This document shows, piece by piece, positions 1-8,095 of a DNA stretch of 53,954 bases. The notes under the pieces were generated by a model, which made no database searches, was not told the DNA's origin, and saw only the letters and a program-made list of their open reading frames with translations. Numbering within the stretch: position 1 is the stretch's first letter; the number at the start of each line of letters is the position of its first letter. The DNA comes from Candidatus Rokuibacteriota bacterium. Its GTDB lineage: Bacteria; Methylomirabilota; Methylomirabilia; Rokubacteriales; CSP1-6. The DNA lies in the NCBI GenBank assembly GCA_003220685.1, contig QHTE01000009.1:1-53954 (forward strand), in the 5' to 3' direction. The position numbers were made by a program, and so were the translations under genes.

Positions 1-653
1 ACGAAGTCGCCCGGATCGATCAGGGTGCGAGCGATCAGGTCGAACCCCTGCTGCGACCCGTTGACGATCAGGATCTCTTCCGGGCGCGCCTCGAGGCCGA
101 ACCGCAGCAGGTAGGTCGAGAGATATCGCCGCAGCGGCGGATAGCCGCCGGCCGGGTAGTACTGCAGCAGCGCGGGGCCCTCGTCGCGGATCACCTGGTT
201 CAGCACGCGGCGGAAGGCCTCGGTCGGAAAGAGCCCGCTGTCCGGCATGCCGCCCGCGAACGAGACGACGGCGCCGCTCGACGGGATCGGCGTCACCGCG
301 CGCGAGCGCTCGTCGTCGGCGCCGAGGATCTGCGCGCTGCGCGAGAACAGGCCGGACCAATCGAGCACGACGGGCGCCGCGACGGACGACGGAACCGGCG
401 CTGCGCCGCTGGCCGGCCGCTCGGCGACGAAGGTGCCCTGCCCCACGTGCGCGCGGGCCCAGCCGGTCGCGACCAGCTCTTCGTACGCGAGCGCGACGGT
501 TCCTCGGTTCACGCCGAGCTGCCGGGCGAGCTCGCGCGTGGCCGGCAGCTTCATGCCGGGCGTCAGCAGCCGCTCGTGGATGAGCCGCTCCAGGTGCGCC
601 TGGATCTGGCGCGGCAACGCCGTGGGCTTGTCGCGATCGAGTGGAATGTTCAT
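1..653 (-). CDS. MocR-type GntR regulator with aminotransferase domain (partial)
   Basis: Runs off the left edge, so only about 217 N-terminal residues are present. Residues ~10-75 form a GntR winged helix-turn-helix (LPATRELARQLGVNRGTV), followed by a linker and, from ~105, the start of a fold-type I aminotransferase domain (AGGMPDSGLFPTEAFRR, then YYPAGGYPPLRRYL). This order is typical of MocR/PdxR-type PLP-binding transcription factors; PLP or amino-acid sensing is inferred from the family. The PLP lysine would lie beyond the edge. The ATG at 653 fits the usual N-terminus of the family. It is divergent from the small gene at 826, and MocR proteins often control a divergent neighbour or themselves. 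The effector cannot be told from this fragment. Confidence 0.9.
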   Translation of the reverse strand, partial: MNIPLDRDKPTALPRQIQAHLERLIHERLLTPGMKLPATRELARQLGVNRGTVALAYEELVATGWARAHVGQGTFVAERPASGAAPVPSSVAAPVVLDWSGLFSRSAQILGADDERSRAVTPIPSSGAVVSFAGGMPDSGLFPTEAFRRVLNQVIRDEGPALLQYYPAGGYPPLRRYLSTYLLRFGLEARPEEILIVNGSQQGFDLIARTLIDPGDF

Positions 654-825
654 CGGGTTCCGCCCGCCAAGCCATTTTGGCTCGATTCTAACTTCCGTCA
701 AGGGCCAATTGGCCTGATCTCGCCAGGCCATTTCCAGCGGACCATTCCGGGCGGCGGGCGCCCGAGTACAATGCCCCCGGGTGTGGAGCTCTCGGCGAAC
801 GAGCCTCGAAAGAGGGGGAACGCGC
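654..825. promoter_or_regulatory. Divergent intergenic region with palindromes
   Basis: The gap between the MocR gene (-) and the small gene (+) holds a perfect 12-bp palindrome GGCCAATTGGCC at 703-714 and an inverted repeat AGCCA-TTT-TGGCT at 670-682. A possible plus-strand -10 (TACAAT) lies near 765-770. A minus-strand -10-like TAGAAT lies at 690-685. Such symmetry between a regulator and a divergent gene suggests an operator. That the MocR protein binds here is inference. Confidence 0.4.
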
Positions 826-1005
826 ATGGCGGCAGGAGAAGCGCCCATCAAGCAGGCCGTGAAGTGGATCGACGATCAGCTCCACGACAACCCCGGCGTG
901 GACCGGGTGAAGCTCGTCGACGAGGCGTCGCGGCGCTTCGATCTGTCGCCGCTCGACGCCGACTTCCTGTTCCGTCATCTGGCCGAGCGGGCACCGAAGA
1001 AGTGA
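826..1005 (+). CDS. Small hypothetical protein (59 aa)
   Basis: A 59-residue soluble protein with no signal peptide or membrane segment. The ATG at 826 follows a purine-rich site (AGAGGGGGA, 811-819), which favours it over the upstream GTG at 781. The sequence is charged and probably helical (QAVKWIDDQL, KLVDEASRRFDLSPLDADFL), and its tail resembles small helical proteins of unknown role. Its TGA overlaps the GTG start of the methyltransferase at 1002 (GTGA), so the two are probably translationally coupled. I do not recognise the family. Confidence 0.65.
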   Translation: MAAGEAPIKQAVKWIDDQLHDNPGVDRVKLVDEASRRFDLSPLDADFLFRHLAERAPKK

Positions 1006-1778
1006 CCGACGCCCAGGCGCGGCGCGTCCAGGCGCAGTTCGGCGCGAGCGCGGCGGCGTACGTGACGAGTCCCCTCCACGCAGCCGGCGAGGACCTGGAT
1101 CGGCTGCTTGCCTGGGGCGCCGCCCGGCGCGCCGACCGCGTGCTCGACGTCGCGACCGGCGGCGGCCACACGGCGCTCGCCTTCGCGTCCATCGCGCGTC
1201 GGGTGGTCGCCTGCGACCTCACCGAGCCGATGCTGGCCGCGGCGCGGGCGCACGTGCGGAGCCATAGCGGGGCGAGCGTCGAGTTCGTCGCGGGCGACGC
1301 GGGGGCCCTGCCCTTTCGCGACGAATCCTTCGACGTCGTCACCTGCCGGACGGCCGCGCACCACTTCGCCGACGTTGCCGCCGCCGTGCGACAGATCCAT
1401 CGGGTCCTGCGCCCGGGCGGCTCGCTGCTGCTGCAGGACATCCTCGGCCACGACGATGCCGACGCCAGCGCGTTCATTCTCGAGGTCGAGAAGCGCCGCG
1501 ATCCGTCGCACGTGCGGAGCTACCGCGCGGCGGAGTGGAAGGCGTTTCTGCGCGCGGTGGGGCTCACGGTGATGGAGGACTCCGTCGTCTGGAAGCTGCG
1601 GGAGTGGAACGAGTGGACCGGCCGGATGCGGATGACGACCGAGGCGCGGCGGGAGCTCGAGGATCTCGTGCGCCGCGCTCCGGAGCGATGCCGGGCCGCC
1701 TTCGACTTCCGGCTCACCCCCGACGCCGTCGTCTCCTTCAACGATCGCCAGATCCTGATTCGCGCCGACCGGGACTGA
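1002..1778 (+). CDS. Class I SAM-dependent methyltransferase (UbiE/Methyltransf_11 type)
   Basis: 258 residues with the class I methyltransferase motifs: motif I VLDVATGGG (SAM glycine loop), an acidic residue ending the second strand (VVACDLTEPML), the post-II region FVAGDAGALPFRDESFD, and LRPGGSLLLQDI after the fourth strand. The closest general type is UbiE/COQ5-like or Methyltransf_11 small-molecule methyltransferases; the acceptor is unknown. The GTG start overlaps the preceding stop by the GTGA pattern. Reading the same frame back to 447 adds about 185 arginine-rich residues with no domain, so the downstream start is preferred. Confidence 0.85.
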   Translation: MTDAQARRVQAQFGASAAAYVTSPLHAAGEDLDRLLAWGAARRADRVLDVATGGGHTALAFASIARRVVACDLTEPMLAAARAHVRSHSGASVEFVAGDAGALPFRDESFDVVTCRTAAHHFADVAAAVRQIHRVLRPGGSLLLQDILGHDDADASAFILEVEKRRDPSHVRSYRAAEWKAFLRAVGLTVMEDSVVWKLREWNEWTGRMRMTTEARRELEDLVRRAPERCRAAFDFRLTPDAVVSFNDRQILIRADRD

Positions 1779-1806
1779 ATCCTTCCGGCGTGCGCCGCCG
1801 CCCCGG

Positions 1807-2121
1807 TCAGCGCGCGTGAGGCCGCAGGCGGACGATCGTCGCGCCGGCGCCTCCGCGCTCGGGCGGCGCGTCGGCGTAGCCCGCGACGAGAGGATGGCGG
1901 GCGAGCACCCCCTGCACGATCTTCCGCTGGACGCCGATGCCTCGACCGTGGATCAGGCGAACCTCGACGAACCCTTTGGCCTGAGCGGCGTCGAGGTACT
2001 CGGCGACGACCGACGCCACGTCGCGTGGCGCGAAGGCGTGAAGGTCCAGCGCATCCTCGATCGGGATACGGACAGGCTCGTCGACTACAGCCGCGGCCCT
2101 CCGAGCACGTGCTCCTTCCAG
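1807..2121 (-). CDS. Smr-domain protein (small MutS-related)
   Basis: The C-terminal ~85 residues carry Smr-domain hallmarks: LDLHAFAPRDV (the LDLH motif), VRLIHGRGIGVQ (HGxG motif) and the tail GGAGATIVRLRP. Smr domains bind or nick branched nucleic acid. The start is unclear. The first ATG or GTG in frame (GTG at 2019) would delete the LDLH motif, and an in-frame TGA closes the frame at 2127-2125. The interval given uses the most upstream candidate, CTG at 2121. A GGAGG ribosome site sits about nine bases before GTA at 2088, where related proteins would normally begin, so a non-canonical or mutated start is possible. It lies downstream of the PCP-reductase-like gene on the same strand. Confidence 0.7.
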   Translation of the reverse strand: MEGARARRAAAVVDEPVRIPIEDALDLHAFAPRDVASVVAEYLDAAQAKGFVEVRLIHGRGIGVQRKIVQGVLARHPLVAGYADAPPERGGAGATIVRLRPHAR

Positions 2122-2162
2122 TGGTCAAACGTCAGGAGATCCTCCCCCGACAGCTTGCATTG

Positions 2163-2573
2163 TCAGAAGGTGGCCGCACGCTCGAAGAAGGTCACGTCCA
2201 CCACACCGACCTTCTCGGCCCGCGCGGTCTCCGCGACCTTCTCGGCCACCATCTGGCGAACGAACGGTATCGGGATCCGGCCGAGCCGACGGAGGACCTC
2301 GTCCGTGCAGCGAATCCGGGTCCCGGGCAGGACCGGCCCCTCCGCGACGACCGGGTCGGCGTCGCGCTCGGGGTGCTCGCACGTCTCGGGGACGAGCTGC
2401 TGCAGCCGCAGCGACACGTACTCGGTGACCCAGGCCTGAATTCCACGGCGCGCCTCGTCGACACTCGGCGCGGCCCGGTCGAGCTTCTCGTTCACCGCGC
2501 TCAGGAGCTGTTCCAGCCGGCCGAGCTTCGACTCGAGCGCGGCGAGGCGCGCGTCCACGGTCGCGTCGCTCAT
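2163..2573 (-). CDS. PCP-reductase-like domain protein
   Basis: 136 residues. An N-terminal coiled-coil-like stretch (residues ~5-35) precedes a C-terminal region TDEVLRRLGRIPIPFVR followed by VAEKVAETARAEKVG. It resembles the small C-terminal domain of light-independent protochlorophyllide reductase subunit B (PCP_red), which also occurs in stand-alone proteins of non-photosynthetic bacteria, where its role is unknown. The ATG at 2573 starts just before the coiled coil. The frame stops at TGA (2165-2163) but stays open for another 25 codons with coding-like third positions up to a TAG at 2087-2085. The residues after the stop are QCKLSGEDLLTFDHWKEHVL. See the finding on possible UGA readthrough. 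Confidence 0.65.
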   Translation of the reverse strand: MSDATVDARLAALESKLGRLEQLLSAVNEKLDRAAPSVDEARRGIQAWVTEYVSLRLQQLVPETCEHPERDADPVVAEGPVLPGTRIRCTDEVLRRLGRIPIPFVRQMVAEKVAETARAEKVGVVDVTFFERAATF

Positions 2574-2598
2574 CAAATCCTCCGAGCGCCCGGGCCGC

Positions 2599-4014
2599 TC
2601 ACGCGGCCGCCGGGCGGCGAGTATGCCAGTCGGTGAGGCGCTGATAGGCGTCGACGACGCGCAGTACGGTCGCCTCGTCGAACGGCCGTCCCACGACCTG
2701 CAGGCCGATGGGTAGGCCGCCGGCAGTGAATCCGCACGGCGCCGCACACGCGGGGTGACCGGAGAAGTTGAAGGGGCGCGTGCAGCGGAGCAGCGCCGCG
2801 CGCACATCCGAAGGGCCGTCGCCGAGCATCGTCTCGCGCTCGCCCAACACGGGTGCCGCGAGCGGCGTCGCCGGCGCCAGGAGCACGTCGCGTCGGGCGA
2901 GCACTTCGTCGATTTCCCGGGTCAGGAACGCGCGGATCTGTTGACTGCGGACGTAGTGCGCGCCGTTGACGAAGGCGCCCACGCGGAGCCGTTCCCGCAC
3001 GTCGGGCTGATAGTCCTGCGGCCGCGAGCGCATCCACGGGGCGTGATACGCGAGCGCCTCTGACGCGACGATCGCCGCGGAGGCCGTGGCCACGTGCGTC
3101 ACCTGGGTCAGATTCACCTCGTCGACGACCGCGCCGGCCTGCTCGAGGCGCTTCGCCGCGGCCTCCACGGCGGCCCGCACGTCGGCAGCGGCGACGTCGG
3201 TGAAGTGAGCGCGCAGGAGTCCCACTCTGAGCCCTCTCACGTCGCCGGTGAGCGCCGCGCCGTAGTCGGGGACCGGCAGCACGCTCGTCGTCGGGTCGGC
3301 CGGATCGTAGCCCGCGATCGCGCCCAGCATCAGCGCGCAGTCCCGCGCCGAGCGCGCCATCGGGCCCACGTGATCCATCGACCACGCCAGCGGCAGACCC
3401 CCCGCGCGGCTCACGCGGCCGTAGGTCGGCTTGAGCCCGGTGATGCCGCAGAGCGAGGCCGGGATCCGGATCGACCCGCCGGTGTCGGAGCCGAGCGAGC
3501 CCGGCGCTAGGCCGGCCGCGACGGCGACCCCGGAGCCCGAGGACGATCCACCGGCGATGCGGTGCGCCTCGGCGCTCCACGGATTGCGCGTGTCACCGTA
3601 GTGCGCGTTGACGCCCTCGGGCCCGTACGCGAACTCGTGCATGTTGAGCTTGCCGAGCAGGATCGCGCCGGCGCGCGCCAGCCGCGCCACGACCGTCGCG
3701 TCGTCGCTCGGCACCGAGTCGGCGAGGATCTTCGAGCCGCCGGTCGTACGGATACCCTTCGTCGAGTAGAGATCCTTCGGGGCCCACGGCACGCCGTGGA
3801 GCGGCCCGACGGCCTTCCCGGCCATCAGATCGGCCTCGGCGGCTCGGCCCGACTCGAGCGCGGCGTCCGCGCAGACCGTGATGAAGGCGCGGAGCTTGGG
3901 ATCGAGGGCCGCGATGCGGTCGAGATGGACGCGTACCACCTCGACGGGCGAGACCTGCTTGGTCGCGATCATCCGGCCGAGGTCGGCCATGGACGCCCAG
4001 CAGAGGTCGCTCAC
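2599..4014 (-). CDS. Amidase signature family amidase
   Basis: 471 residues, the normal length of the amidase signature family (GatA, AtzF and related hydrolases). The Ser-cisSer-Lys triad is visible: Lys80 in PWAPKD, Ser157 in GGSSSGSG and nucleophile Ser181 in [11 protein letters not shown], with the standard 24-residue spacing between the serines. It hydrolyses an amide bond of unknown substrate; GatA itself acts on Glu-tRNA. The GTG start directly follows the TGA of the GatC-like gene (TGAGTG), so the two form an operon. The pairing could suggest a GatCA module, but no gatB is present, and isolated amidases with GatC-like partners also act in small-molecule catabolism. Confidence 0.9.
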   Translation of the reverse strand: MSDLCWASMADLGRMIATKQVSPVEVVRVHLDRIAALDPKLRAFITVCADAALESGRAAEADLMAGKAVGPLHGVPWAPKDLYSTKGIRTTGGSKILADSVPSDDATVVARLARAGAILLGKLNMHEFAYGPEGVNAHYGDTRNPWSAEAHRIAGGSSSGSGVAVAAGLAPGSLGSDTGGSIRIPASLCGITGLKPTYGRVSRAGGLPLAWSMDHVGPMARSARDCALMLGAIAGYDPADPTTSVLPVPDYGAALTGDVRGLRVGLLRAHFTDVAAADVRAAVEAAAKRLEQAGAVVDEVNLTQVTHVATASAAIVASEALAYHAPWMRSRPQDYQPDVRERLRVGAFVNGAHYVRSQQIRAFLTREIDEVLARRDVLLAPATPLAAPVLGERETMLGDGPSDVRAALLRCTRPFNFSGHPACAAPCGFTAGGLPIGLQVVGRPFDEATVLRVVDAYQRLTDWHTRRPAAA

Positions 4015-4191
4015 TCAGAGCACCCGGTACTGCGTCGTCGGCTCGACGTCGCCGAGCGGCAGGTGCTCCAGCTGCTCGAGCGACTCGAGGAGCCGCTGCA
4101 CGGCCGGACGGATCGCCTCGAGCTCGGCGTCGGTCCAGGCGAACCCGCCGAGAGCCGCGGCGCGCCTGAGCGACTCGACGCTTATTTCCAT
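4015..4191 (-). CDS. GatC-like small amidase partner (58 aa)
   Basis: 58 residues, shorter than classical GatC (~95). It has the typical helical start (SVESLRRAAALGGFAWTDAEL) and the terminal pattern LPLGDVEPTTQY, which corresponds to the GatC belt that wraps the amidase. It lies immediately upstream of the amidase on the same strand with no gap, which supports a complex. Its ATG at 4191 is only 31 bp from the divergent RACo start. A role as stabilising subunit of the neighbouring amidase is inferred. Confidence 0.75.
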   Translation of the reverse strand: MEISVESLRRAAALGGFAWTDAELEAIRPAVQRLLESLEQLEHLPLGDVEPTTQYRVL

Positions 4192-4208
4192 GCGCGCGAG
4201 CATACCAC

Positions 4209-4214
4209 TAGAAT
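4209..4214 (+). promoter_or_regulatory. -10 element (TAGAAT) of the RACo gene
   Basis: TAGAAT lies 8 nt before the ATG at 4223, leaving no room for a ribosome-binding site. The RACo transcript would begin at or next to the start codon. No clear -35 is visible in the 31-bp divergent gap, so a promoter would have to extend into the GatC-like gene. Confidence 0.4.
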
Positions 4215-4222
4215 GTGAAGCC

Positions 4223-6115
4223 ATGGCCGTCCCGCTGACCTTCGTCGCCGACCCGCGCGATGCCGCTGTGCGCCGGACCGTGACGGTCGCGCCCGGCACC
4301 ACGATCCTCAAGGCGGCGCACGCGGCCGGCGTCGACATCACCGCCACCTGCGGCGGGCGCGGGCGGTGTACGACGTGCCGGGTGAAGTTCCTGGCCGGCC
4401 TGCCGCCGCCGCCCACGATCATGGACGAGGTCCAGCTCGGCGACGATCTCGTGCGCGAGGGCTACCGCCTCGCCTGCCAGTGCGTCCTTCACGAAGCCGT
4501 CACCGTGCAGCCGGCGCCGCCGCTCGACGAGCGCTCGTTCCAGATCCTGGGCGCCGGGCCCGGCGTGCGACAGCTCGGACGCGTCCGGCTCGATTCGGGC
4601 GTCGCCAAGCAGGTGGTCAAGGTCACCCTGCCGCGCGAGGAGCACCACCAGACCTCCGACCTCGAGCAGCTGCTCGAGGCGGTCGGCCTCACCACCGCCG
4701 ACGTCGGCCCGGCCGTCGTCCAGGGGCTGCCGGCGGCGCTGCGCGACGACCCGGCGGGCGTGACCGTGACCACGTTCGCGCCGGGGGACGCCTCGGGCGG
4801 GCGGCCGCGGATCCTCGCGGTGGAGCGCGGCGACACCGCACCCATGAAGTTCGGCCTCGCGGTCGACATCGGGACGACGAGCGTCGTCACCACCCTGGTC
4901 GAGCTCGAGTCGGGCGAGCAGCTGGCGTCGGTCTCGAGCCTGAATCCCCAGACTGTGTTCGGCGGCGACCTCATGTCGCGGATCGCCTTCGCGCAATTCA
5001 ATCCCGGCAATCTGCGGAAGCTCCACACCCGGATCGTCGGCCTCCTGAACCAGCACATCGAGCAGATCTGCCGCGATTCGGGAGTGCTCGCGAAGTGGAT
5101 CTACAAGGTCGTCGTCGTCGGCAACACCTGCATGCACCACATCCTGCTCGGCATCGATCCCTCGCACGTCGGCCTCGCCCCCTATGCGCCGGTGATGCGC
5201 CACGCGCTCACCCTTTCGGCGCGCGAGCTCTTCCTGAAGGTCGCGCCCGAGGCGCGCGTCTGCCTCCTGCCCCTGGTGGCCGGGTTCGTCGGCGCCGACG
5301 CGGTCGGCGTCGCGCTCGCGACACGGATCTACGACAGCACCGAGATCCGCATCGCCGTCGACATCGGGACCAACGGCGAGGTGCTGCTCGGCTCGCGCGA
5401 CCGCCTCTGGGCGTGCTCGGCGCCCGCCGGGCCGGCGCTCGAAGGCGGCCAGATCCGTCACGGCATGCGCGGCGCCCTCGGCGCCGTCGATCGCGTCACC
5501 GTCGACGACGACATCCACGTGCACACCATCGGCGAGACCGACGCGCTCGGCATCTGCGGCTCGGGGATCATCGATCTGCTGGCGGGCCTGCTCGACCGCG
5601 GGGTCATCGACTGGACGGGGCTGATCCAGGTCGAGGCGCGCGACTCGCTCCCGCCCAAGCTCGCCGAACGGGTGGTGATGCGCGGCGAGGAGCGTCAGGT
5701 CATCGTGCTCCGGCCGGGCGAGGCCGGAGCGCGGCAGGAGATCGTGCTGACCCAGGACGACGTGCGCCAGGTCCAGCTCGCGAAGGGCGCGATCGCCTCG
5801 GGCGTCACGATGCTCCAGCACGTCGCCGGCGTCCCGACCGAGATGGTCGCGGAGCTGATGCTGGCGGGCGGCTTCGGCAACTACGTGTCCATCGCGAGCG
5901 CCTTGCGGATCGGGCTGATTCCGCCGCTCCCCCGCGAGCGGATCCGCTACGTCGGCAACGCCGCCTCGCTCGGCGCGCAGCTCTGTCTCGTGTCCGAGAC
6001 CGAGCGCGCCCGCGCCGAGACGGTGGCGGCGCGGATCGAGCACGTGTCGCTCGCGGCGCATCCCGATTTCGAAGGGATCTTCGTGGACTGCATGAACTTC
6101 CCGCGCGCCCGATGA
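4223..6115 (+). CDS. RACo-like corrinoid activation protein ([2Fe-2S] ferredoxin plus ASKHA domain)
   Basis: 630 residues. The N-terminal plant-type [2Fe-2S] domain has Cys43, Cys49, Cys52 (CGGRGRCTTC) and Cys85 or Cys87 (LACQC). A linker follows, then a large ASKHA-type ATP-binding region starting at FGLAVDIGTTSVVTTL, with a second phosphate loop IAVDIGTNGEVLLG and LMLAGGFGNYV near the end. This matches RACo/RamA-like proteins, which reduce inactive Co(II) corrinoid to Co(I) in an ATP-dependent step for corrinoid methyltransferases. The ATG at 4223 is chosen because the ferredoxin fold begins there; the open frame upstream has no homologous content. It is the first gene of an operon with a MaoC-like protein and a URO-D-family protein. 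No corrinoid protein is in the window. Confidence 0.9.
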   Translation: MAVPLTFVADPRDAAVRRTVTVAPGTTILKAAHAAGVDITATCGGRGRCTTCRVKFLAGLPPPPTIMDEVQLGDDLVREGYRLACQCVLHEAVTVQPAPPLDERSFQILGAGPGVRQLGRVRLDSGVAKQVVKVTLPREEHHQTSDLEQLLEAVGLTTADVGPAVVQGLPAALRDDPAGVTVTTFAPGDASGGRPRILAVERGDTAPMKFGLAVDIGTTSVVTTLVELESGEQLASVSSLNPQTVFGGDLMSRIAFAQFNPGNLRKLHTRIVGLLNQHIEQICRDSGVLAKWIYKVVVVGNTCMHHILLGIDPSHVGLAPYAPVMRHALTLSARELFLKVAPEARVCLLPLVAGFVGADAVGVALATRIYDSTEIRIAVDIGTNGEVLLGSRDRLWACSAPAGPALEGGQIRHGMRGALGAVDRVTVDDDIHVHTIGETDALGICGSGIIDLLAGLLDRGVIDWTGLIQVEARDSLPPKLAERVVMRGEERQVIVLRPGEAGARQEIVLTQDDVRQVQLAKGAIASGVTMLQHVAGVPTEMVAELMLAGGFGNYVSIASALRIGLIPPLPRERIRYVGNAASLGAQLCLVSETERARAETVAARIEHVSLAAHPDFEGIFVDCMNFPRAR

Positions 6116-6981
6116 TCGACCGTGAAGACGCGCGCGCGATCGCGGGATCCGTCGCCGGCACCGAGGTCGGGGCGTTCAGCACCTCGCTCGATGCGCGCTG
6201 GATGATGGCCTATTCGGCCGCGCTCGGCGTGGGCGACCCGCGCTACTACGACACGCTCGCCGAGCACGGGCCGGTCGCCCACCCGCTCTTCTCGGTGTGC
6301 TACGAGTGGCCGGCGGTCCTCGCGCTGCGCGCGAAGGCCGTGCGCGAGTCGTGGGCGCTCCTGGGCGTGCACGCGACCCACCACGTCATCATTCACCGGC
6401 TGCCCACGGCGGCGGACCGACTGCTGACGCGCGCGCAGATCATCGTGGTGCGGCCGAGCCGCGCCGGCACGCTCGTCGTCGCGCGTCTCGCGACCGTGGA
6501 TCGGCACGGGCATCCGGTGACGACGACCGACTACGGCTCGGTCTATCGCGGCGTCGCGACCGAGAGCGAGGCGCGCGTGCAGATCGAGCCGCTCGTCCGG
6601 CCCTCGCCGCCGGCGGCGGCCGAGCCGCGCTGGAGCGCGCCGGTTTCGGTCGGCCCGCGGGCGTCCCACGTCTACTCGGAGTGCGCCCGCATCTGGAATC
6701 CGATTCACACCGACATCGCCGTCGCCCGCTCGGCCGGGCTCGCGGGGCCGATTCTCCACGGCTCGGCGACGCTCGCCCTGGCGGTGTCGCAGATGATCGG
6801 GCAGGACCTCGACGGTGACCCGGCGCGCGTCAGGGAGATCGCCGTCCGCTTCACCGGGCTGGTGTACATGCCGTCGACCTTCACGGTGCGCGGCCGCGGG
6901 CGCGCGGGCGACCTGCTCGCGTTCGACGCCGTCGACGAGCGCGGTGAGCCGGTCCTGAGCGACGGGGTGCTCCGCGCGTGA
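6112..6981 (+). CDS. MaoC-like double hot-dog dehydratase
   Basis: 289 residues. The N-terminal half is an FAS1/hydratase-like hot-dog (TSLDARWMMAYSAALGVGDPRYYD), and the C-terminal half has the hydratase-2 motif around RIWNPIHTDIAVARSAGLAGPILHG, with Asp replaced by Asn/Pro context before the His. Members hydrate or dehydrate enoyl-CoA-type thioesters. The start ATG overlaps the RACo stop (ATGA), and its own stop overlaps the next start (GTGA), so the three genes are tightly coupled. Why a hydratase accompanies a corrinoid activator is not clear; the substrate may be a CoA thioester processed in the same route. Confidence 0.8.
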   Translation: MIDREDARAIAGSVAGTEVGAFSTSLDARWMMAYSAALGVGDPRYYDTLAEHGPVAHPLFSVCYEWPAVLALRAKAVRESWALLGVHATHHVIIHRLPTAADRLLTRAQIIVVRPSRAGTLVVARLATVDRHGHPVTTTDYGSVYRGVATESEARVQIEPLVRPSPPAAAEPRWSAPVSVGPRASHVYSECARIWNPIHTDIAVARSAGLAGPILHGSATLALAVSQMIGQDLDGDPARVREIAVRFTGLVYMPSTFTVRGRGRAGDLLAFDAVDERGEPVLSDGVLRA

Positions 6982-8000
6982 AACAAATGAGTCGACGCGA
7001 GCGGGTTCAGGCCGCGATCAACCGACAGCCCGTCGACCGCGTGCCCTACGCGGTGTGGCGCCACTTCCCGAGCGTCGATCACTCGCCGGCGGGTCTGGCG
7101 CAGGCGACGCTCCGCTTCCACGAGCGCTACGGCTCGGACTTCTTGAAGATCACGCCCCGCGGCGGCTACGCCGTCGAGGCGTGGGGCTGTGTCGAGGGCG
7201 ACGCCGTCCGCGAGGACGGCCATCGGCCCTGCACCCGCTGCGCGGTCCGCGCGCCGGAGGACTGGAAGAAGATCCGTGCCCTCGATCCGGGCGCCGCGCC
7301 CGGCTACGCCGAGGAGATCGAGACGATCATCCGTCTAGGCTTCGATCGCCGGATCGGCGACGCCCCGGTGGTGCCGACGCTCTTCTCGCCGCTGTCGCTC
7401 GCGAAGAAGCTGTCGGGCGACCGGCTCCCGCGCGACCTGCGCGAGCACCCCGACGAGGTCACGCGGGCGCTCGAGGCGATCACCGAGACGCTCATCAAGT
7501 TCGCTCACCTGGCGCTGACAGAAGGTGTGTCCGGGATCTTCTACTCGATCCAGGCGGCCAGCCGCTCGGCCCACTCCGTCGAGGACTATGCCCGGTTCGG
7601 GGAGACCTACGACCGGCAGTTCCTGGAGTCCATCGAATCGAGATCGATCCTGACCATCATCCACTGTCACGGCGATGCGCTGATGTTCGATCGGCTGGCG
7701 CGCTTGCCGGGGCACGCGTGGAACTGGGACGACCGCGCGACGCCGCCGTCGCTGCGCGAAGGGTCCGCCGAGGTACCAGGCGCGGTCATCGGCGGGCTCC
7801 ACCAGTGGAGGACGCTCCGCGACGGCACGCCCGAGCAAGCCGCGGGCGAAGCGCGCGACGCGATCACTCAGACCAACGGCACGGGGCTCATCGTGGGTCC
7901 GGGCTGCGTGCTCCCGATGAACACGCCCGACTCGAACGTGGCGGCCGTCGTGCAGGTCCTCGGCGGCCCGCTCAAGAAGATTCCCGGGGTAACGGCCTAG
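6978..8000 (+). CDS. Uroporphyrinogen decarboxylase (URO-D) superfamily protein
   Basis: 340 residues. It begins with the typical RRERVQAAINRQPVDRVPYA, and shows FLKITPRGGYAVEAWG and the late segment IIHCHGDALMFDRLA, which corresponds to the metal-binding histidine/cysteine region of MtaA/MtbA-like methyltransferases. True HemE residues are not obvious, so a corrinoid-linked methyltransferase role is more likely than heme synthesis. This is supported by RACo two genes upstream. The GTG at 6978 overlaps the MaoC stop (GTGA); an ATG at 6987 three codons later is the alternative start. The stop is TAG. Confidence 0.8.
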   Translation: MKQMSRRERVQAAINRQPVDRVPYAVWRHFPSVDHSPAGLAQATLRFHERYGSDFLKITPRGGYAVEAWGCVEGDAVREDGHRPCTRCAVRAPEDWKKIRALDPGAAPGYAEEIETIIRLGFDRRIGDAPVVPTLFSPLSLAKKLSGDRLPRDLREHPDEVTRALEAITETLIKFAHLALTEGVSGIFYSIQAASRSAHSVEDYARFGETYDRQFLESIESRSILTIIHCHGDALMFDRLARLPGHAWNWDDRATPPSLREGSAEVPGAVIGGLHQWRTLRDGTPEQAAGEARDAITQTNGTGLIVGPGCVLPMNTPDSNVAAVVQVLGGPLKKIPGVTA

Positions 8001-8095
8001 CGCCCACTTCACGCTGTCGATGCAGCACCGTCAGCGGATGGCGAGATCGCCCGGGTCCACGTCTTGGCCCGCATGAGCGTCGCCACGCGACCGTC

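Noticed and set aside
447..1001. N-terminal extension of the methyltransferase frame to 447
   Set aside because: The extra residues are arginine-rich, overlap the MocR gene and the small protein gene, and add no domain; the GTGA overlap marks the start.
2125..2382. Frame running through the PCP-reductase gene into the TGA before the Smr protein
   Set aside because: Arginine-rich, with no domain; the PCP-reductase and Smr frames explain the region better.
4208..6981. Long open frames antisense or out of frame to RACo (e.g. 4208-6061 on the minus strand, 617 aa)
   Set aside because: Compositional shadows of GC-rich coding sequence: arginine/histidine/aspartate-rich, with no domain, and covered by a clear RACo gene.
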